Assembly: GCA_022453515.1 (NCBI GenBank) | Contig: JAJNNY010000040.1 | Coordinates: forward strand, 62,001-126,000 | Length of the DNA: 64,000 bases | From: Astrocystis sublimbata | Taxonomy: Eukaryota; Ascomycota; Sordariomycetes; Xylariales; Xylariaceae | Reading direction: 5' to 3' | In this document: positions 59,170-64,000 of the stretch, in pieces | How the letters are laid out: each line of letters begins with the position of its first letter | How positions within the stretch are numbered: position 1 is the stretch's first letter | Program-made: the position numbers and the translations under genes | The notes under the pieces: generated by a model | Databases searched by the model: none | The model's input: only the letters and a program-made list of their open reading frames with translations | What the model was told of the DNA's origin: nothing

Positions 59170-62100
59170 CTAGGTCGGCTGCTGGTAGTGGATGAACTGC
59201 AACGGCTTGGGCGCATTGTGCGCATTGTGTACATCCTGCGGGTGTTGTGAATTGTACATATGGTACTGGTGCTGGGGATGCTGCTGGTGGTACTGGTGCG
59301 GCTGTTGCGGTTGGGGCGGGCTGGGATACAGTGGACGCCCCAGGGTTGGCAGACTGAACCTGTGGTTGTTAGGCGCTGCTGGGGCGAACGGGTGCCGGGA
59401 GGGTCCGCTTACAACTTGATTTGGCTGGAAGCCCAAGGCCGGAAATTGCGGTGGTCCCGGTGCGCTCCCAGGTACGCTATAGCCAGGCCGGGGTTGGGAG
59501 CCAGTCGTCATCGGCGCCGGGCTCGGAGTCGCCATATTGTGGGCACTAGGCAGTGGCTGCGCCGGCATGGACGGACCAGGCGTCGTCTGCATTTTTTGCA
59601 GCGCCTCCCACGGCCGCGGTGCCGGAATGTGTGTCTTCTTGGGTACGCTTGAACCCAACTTGGCCGAGCTGCTAGGTGTAGCTGTGCGCTGGGTGTTGGA
59701 CACGGGCACCGGAGGAGGAGGAATAGGGGTTGTGGATTTGGGCTGCTGTGCTCGAGTCTGTTGTACCTGCGCCGGGGCCGGGATCGGAGTCGTAGTTGAG
59801 GGTGCTGGTGCCGGTGCTGGTGCTGGTGCAGATTGACCCGCTGGTGTCGAAGGTGAAAAAACTGATGTCGTAGTAGTAGGTGCCGGGCGAGTCGCCATAG
59901 AGGGATGCGGTGACGGGGTCGAGGGCAACTGGGAGCTCATACCGAGGGGCTGGGCTGCACTGCCAACGTCGGAATGGGTTTCAACCTTAATGTTCCTATT
60001 CGGCAGCATGGCTGCATAATGAGCCCGAATGGCAGGATGTAGAGGTGCCCCTGCGTCAACATCGACATTCCAATGAGACGGTTCGCCGACCGAATTAGAA
60101 TCCCAGCTGGATGGCTCTTTCGCCCTTGGCGGCGCTGACTCCGATCCCATGGACGATGATAAGGGTATCTGCGTTCCATTTGTAGGAGTCGGCGTTGCCG
60201 CCGAACTGTGCTGCATAACTGGAGACCGAGATTGTTGCATAGGATCCGAAGCGCCAGCTGACGGCAGCGACTTTGTAACAGGCGCGTACGGACTTGGTGA
60301 TAGTCCTGGGCCTGTTCCGCTCAAGCCGACATTCGATTGCTTTCGAACGCTGCTAAAGAGTGCGTCAGGCGTCTGCATCAGATGCGCGCGCAGGTTCCCC
60401 TCATAACCATTAGTAAAGCCACCATATGTAGCATAAGGAGTCTTGTATGTAGTGGAGTCCCTGGAGCGCAAGATTAGAATGGAAAGTAGCAAGATGCTTC
60501 GATGAGACTGACCTATTATGATGCATCTGGAAGAAGGCGTATTTTTGGATGATGCTTGGCCGCAGCTCCTTTGATGGCGCCGATGCAACAACCGACTGGA
60601 GCTGCCCTGCCAATGCTTGTGCCGAGGCCGACGAGGAGGAAGGTCGTATCGCGGATGACGTCATCGGCGTATTGAGTGAGATGTTCGATACGAGCGAGCC
60701 TGACCGCGCTCTGGCCTGTGTCTGGAAAAACTGGCTGTTCTGTGGCGATGGCGACGGCCCGAGACCAGGAGGCTGCGAGAAGCCGTGGCTGAACGGAGAC
60801 TTTGTCATCGAGTCGCCCCGCGAATGACCGTAAGACGCCGGCGGTGTCCCGAATCTCTGCCCAGAGCCAAGGGGGAACCGTCCACTGTGACTACTCACCG
60901 AGGACTTATTCCTTGTATGGCCAGTGGCGATCCTAGGGGGTGTAGGCCTTTGCATGGAGGATCGTCTCGATATTGGTTGTGAGCCGGGCACAGGAGTTGT
61001 ATGGGCAGTCTGGCCACCATATTGCTGGAAGGAGCTAGTTGTATATTGTGGTGCTGACGACTGGGGCTGCTGTGCTAGACCTGCAGGCTGAGGCGTGAAG
61101 TTGGGTGTAGGCTGTGACGTGGCCTGCTGGATTTGTGATGCATGTTGGTGCGTAGCCTGAGGAAGTGATCCTTGTGGTGTCTGCGGTGGCCCTTGTTGCG
61201 GCAATGGTGTCGATGGTTGAGTATGAGACACTTTTCGCGCACGCTGTGCCTGCTGTGCAGGTGGTCTATACGGCGAATGCTGGAAAGTATAGTACGGTAA
61301 AGCTGCAGGTATAGGAGGCTGTGGATGAGTAGAGAAGTTTGCTGGCCGGTTCGTATACTGTGCATATTGGAAGGATGTTGTGCTAGGAGATGCACTGGGC
61401 TCAAATTGCTGAGTAGTGAAAGGCGAAGGCTTCGGTACGAATTGCTGTGCCGTGAAAGGAGAAGGGATGAACGTCTGCGGGGTAGGGTCTCGAGGCTTGT
61501 ATTGATATGGCTTTTGCGATTTGGGAGCCGGGACTGGAGTGTGAATGGAGAAGGTCGAACCATATGATTTTCGAGGCTGGGGAGGCGGAGCAACTGGTCG
61601 TGGTATGGTATCCAAGAAATTGCTCTTGCAGTTGTGCTGCCGTTTGCTCGGGTCCTCGGTGTATTGCGGTCGGGCCTCGGTAGAAGTCCTGCCCAGGTAG
61701 TACCAGATCTGGTTTTCGTTGGACAAGTCCACCTTGGCTTGTAATTTGTTAACCTCCAGCTCGTGGTGGTTGAATTCAGCCCAGACAAACCCGCCATCGA
61801 CGAAGGGTTCTTCAGCGCGGGGTGGTTCTTCAATCCGCCTCCGAGTCGCATTGATGAGATCCTTAGCCTTCCGTGAGGTTGGCATGGGAATGGCATTTTG
61901 CGACGCGCGTGGCAGATGATAGTCAGCTGGTTCAGGCAGAATGAGCCACTTCCATTCGACTTCAATTCGCTCCCTACAACTTGTCAGTACTCGTCTACTA
62001 CCACGGTTGATTGGACTTTCGTACCCGTTAGGAATCACGTCCAAAAGGAATGATTGTTCGTCATCTCGGTTTTCAACAATGATGCCTGCGAAGATTTCAC

Positions 62101-64000
62101 CACGAGAATACTGAACCTGGCAAATATCACCCTTCTTGAGAGCTGACGCGGCTTTGCATATCTTCTGGTCACTCTCCAACGCGTCTCCATCCAGCTTTCG
62201 GTCACGTTTCGTCCTATGGAAACGGCAGGTAAATTCGAACGCCTGCTCCTTATATTCGGTGCCGTCTTCGCCAAAGATGGGTATCTCGGCCTCTTCAACG
62301 AAGACACCTGCAGCGGCGGCACATGTTGCATGGTAGGATCTTGCGCACTTCTTGTGGGAACATTGGAAGCACGTTCCCTTCTTGGAGCGGCAGAACAAGC
62401 ACTTGAGATCGAGCCGATCTTTGCTGATGTTTGCGACATTGGCGACAATCTCTTTGTCATCCACCGTATCGATCCATGTCTCGGCACCATAGAGGGCACA
62501 GAGACGATGAGCCTTACGGTCATTATCAGTGGGTAGCAACTCGAAACCGGGAATATCGTGTGGGCAGAGACAACACGGCGGTTCGACCACCGTCTTGAGA
62601 CGCAGCCGAATCTTCTTGACTCTCCCCCCAGCCTTGTCCGCAGCTCCCCGTTTGCGTTTTCGTGCATCGGTCTTGAACTTAATTGTGGAAGACCGAAGTG
62701 TGCCCTCGACCTCAAGGTCATCTTCATCCTCTTCCTCGTCTTCCTCATCCTCGGTTTCCTCGTAATCTGTTTCCTCACCCCGTAGTTTTCTTTCAATCTC
62801 GTAAACGTCTACCCAAACACTGTCCTGTGCTTGAGCACACTCGCACTTCTTGGCAATCTTGGCCAATGGCAGCCAAGAATCCAAGGCGAAGTTGACAGCT
62901 TCTGCACAGTTATATCCGAGATTGTATCCAGAGTGATAGCCGTAAGGATAAGTGACAACGAATTCACCAGGGTAGGAGACGCACTTGTTCACTTTGATGT
63001 TAAAGTACTGCTGCAGATGGTTCGGTGAGATCAAGAAAGCCTTGTGACGAAGGAACTGATCGCAAGCCTTGGCGTCGGTGGGCCAGATGCTCTTCATGGC
63101 TGCCTCGAAGCGACGAGCATCGCCTTGGGAAATACTATACCATTGCTTCGGAGCGCCGAAATGGAGATAGTTGATGCTGTAAAGATCGACATCCTCCAGA
63201 TGCCACGCAAATGTGGCTTTCCACATACCGAGATACAAGTAGGCCGTATTCACACCGGGCACCTTGGTGCCTAGAACATCGAGAAGGTTGGGAAGCTTGT
63301 TAAGATTCCAGCTCTCTGTGTTTTCGTTGAACAGAGTTCCAAGGACATCGGCGCCATACAAAGGGGGTGCGTAAGTGAGAGTCTTCCAGTATATGCGCTC
63401 GAGCTCCTCGCATCTCTCCGGGGTATAGTCGGTAATATCCATCTGGTAGTCGAAATCCTTGAAAGCCTCCTCGTCGATCCTGGCGGAGCCCTCGCGCCTA
63501 GCAAACTTGCGTCGGGCAGATGTGCTCTGCTCCTTGGGCTTCGCCTGTCTCGAACCACCCATGCGGCCGACGGTGGGTGGAGCCGGGTCGTCATTCTCAA
63601 GAGGTTCACCAACATCCTGCTCGACGGATTCGACAAGGCCCTCAGCAGCGGGCGAGACGGGTGTCATAGGACGATCTTCGAGCTCCGCAACGGCAGCAGG
63701 CTTGGCCCCACCTTTCTTTGTCCTGCTCCTCGTCGCACGCCCGCTACCACCGGTGGTGGCGGCAGCGGCACCGCGCCTTCTGGGTGCAGACGTGGAGGAA
63801 TTGGGAGCGGCCCTGGTCCTGGTAGGGGCCTGGGCACGTCGCTCGCCACGGCGGGCGGGGGGCTGGTGCTCGCTCTGGTCGCAAAGCTGTCGCCACTGGG
63901 GTAGGTTGTAGGCTCGCTGGTGGAGGATGTTGACCTGGCGGTAGGTGCCGTTGGACCCCATAATCTCCTGCTTGATGGGTTCACGGACCCTGATCTGCTT
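59170..64000 (-). CDS. KDM4-type JmjC histone demethylase with extended PHD (partial, 5' end beyond the right edge)
   Basis: Exons on the minus strand: from beyond 64000 to 62025, 61973-60513 and 60460-59170. The first visible intron (51 nt, 62024-61974; GTACGA, branch ACTGAC, acceptor TTGTAG) is in frame, so it could be missed; the second is 60512-60461. The JmjC domain has the Fe(II) ligands in WHLEDVDLYSINYLHFG (HxE) and YPYGYHSGYNLGYNCAE (His). An acidic linker precedes an extended PHD (CCLCPHDIPGFELLPTDN, then CLFCRSKKGTCFQC, CARSYHATC). The long C-terminus is Pro/Gln/Ser-rich. The start of the visible part (REPIKQEIMGSNGTYRQ) corresponds to the region after JmjN. KDM4 enzymes remove methyl groups from H3K9me3 and H3K36me3; Aspergillus KdmA is a likely relative. 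Specificity here is inferred. Confidence 0.9.

Noticed and set aside
60410..60512. Apparent C-terminal tail of the demethylase if the long ORF is read through to 60410
   Set aside because: A good donor (GTCAGT), polypyrimidine tract and acceptor at 60512-60461 join the frame to the long Pro/Gln-rich exon ending at 59170.

Overview
The window is nuclear DNA of a filamentous ascomycete (Pezizomycotina; probably Sordariomycetes, which is an inference). The evidence is short introns of roughly 45-100 nt with GTxxGT-type donors and CTGAC/CTAAC branch points, together with fungal-specific families: a HET-domain protein, a CFEM/Pth11-type receptor, two DUF3176 membrane proteins, and a striatin of the Pro11/Ham-3 type. 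I assembled gene models by hand from splice signals and checked codon phase across each junction. Products are named from motifs and remembered family features, not from searches.

Layout. 1-690 is the 3' end of a gene entering from the left. 0.7-13.7 kb is gene-poor and holds the most unusual content: four related copies of a tiny two-exon gene (about 90 codons). One copy is on the + strand at 2.09-2.59 kb. Three are tandem on the - strand at 6.1-6.7, 8.5-8.9 and 10.6-11.2 kb. They share a 35-nt first exon, the intron position and phase, and a central peptide motif; three share a TATA-like promoter, and their downstream flanks are also related. Two copies read intact, one is broken and one has an altered C-terminus. 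I recognise no known family.

13.7-26.3 kb holds ordinary genes: a PaaI-like hotdog thioesterase (-), a small cysteine-containing predicted secreted protein (+), striatin (+, STRIPAK scaffold), a DUF3176 membrane protein (+), and an Mtr-like amino-acid transporter (-).

28-53.4 kb is an accessory-looking stretch. It has a GST fragment without its N-terminal domain, a zinc-independent MDR oxidoreductase (-), and a roughly 1,710-residue Sacsin/NOV-type ATPase fused to a C-terminal DUF3883 nuclease-like domain (+). It continues with a CFEM-7TM Pth11-like receptor (-), a BBE-type FAD oxidoreductase (-), a doubtful interrupted ORF (-), a decayed ankyrin gene (+), a cytochrome P450 (+), an ankyrin fragment (-), a HET gene (-) and a second DUF3176 gene (-).

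54.7-64 kb returns to conserved genes on the - strand: the DEAH helicase Prp43, and a KDM4-type JmjC/ePHD histone demethylase whose 5' end lies past the right edge.

The conserved genes (striatin, Prp43, KDM4) bracket the accessory block, where fragments, frame breaks and self/nonself-type genes concentrate. No rRNA, convincing tRNA, CRISPR array or intact transposon was seen.
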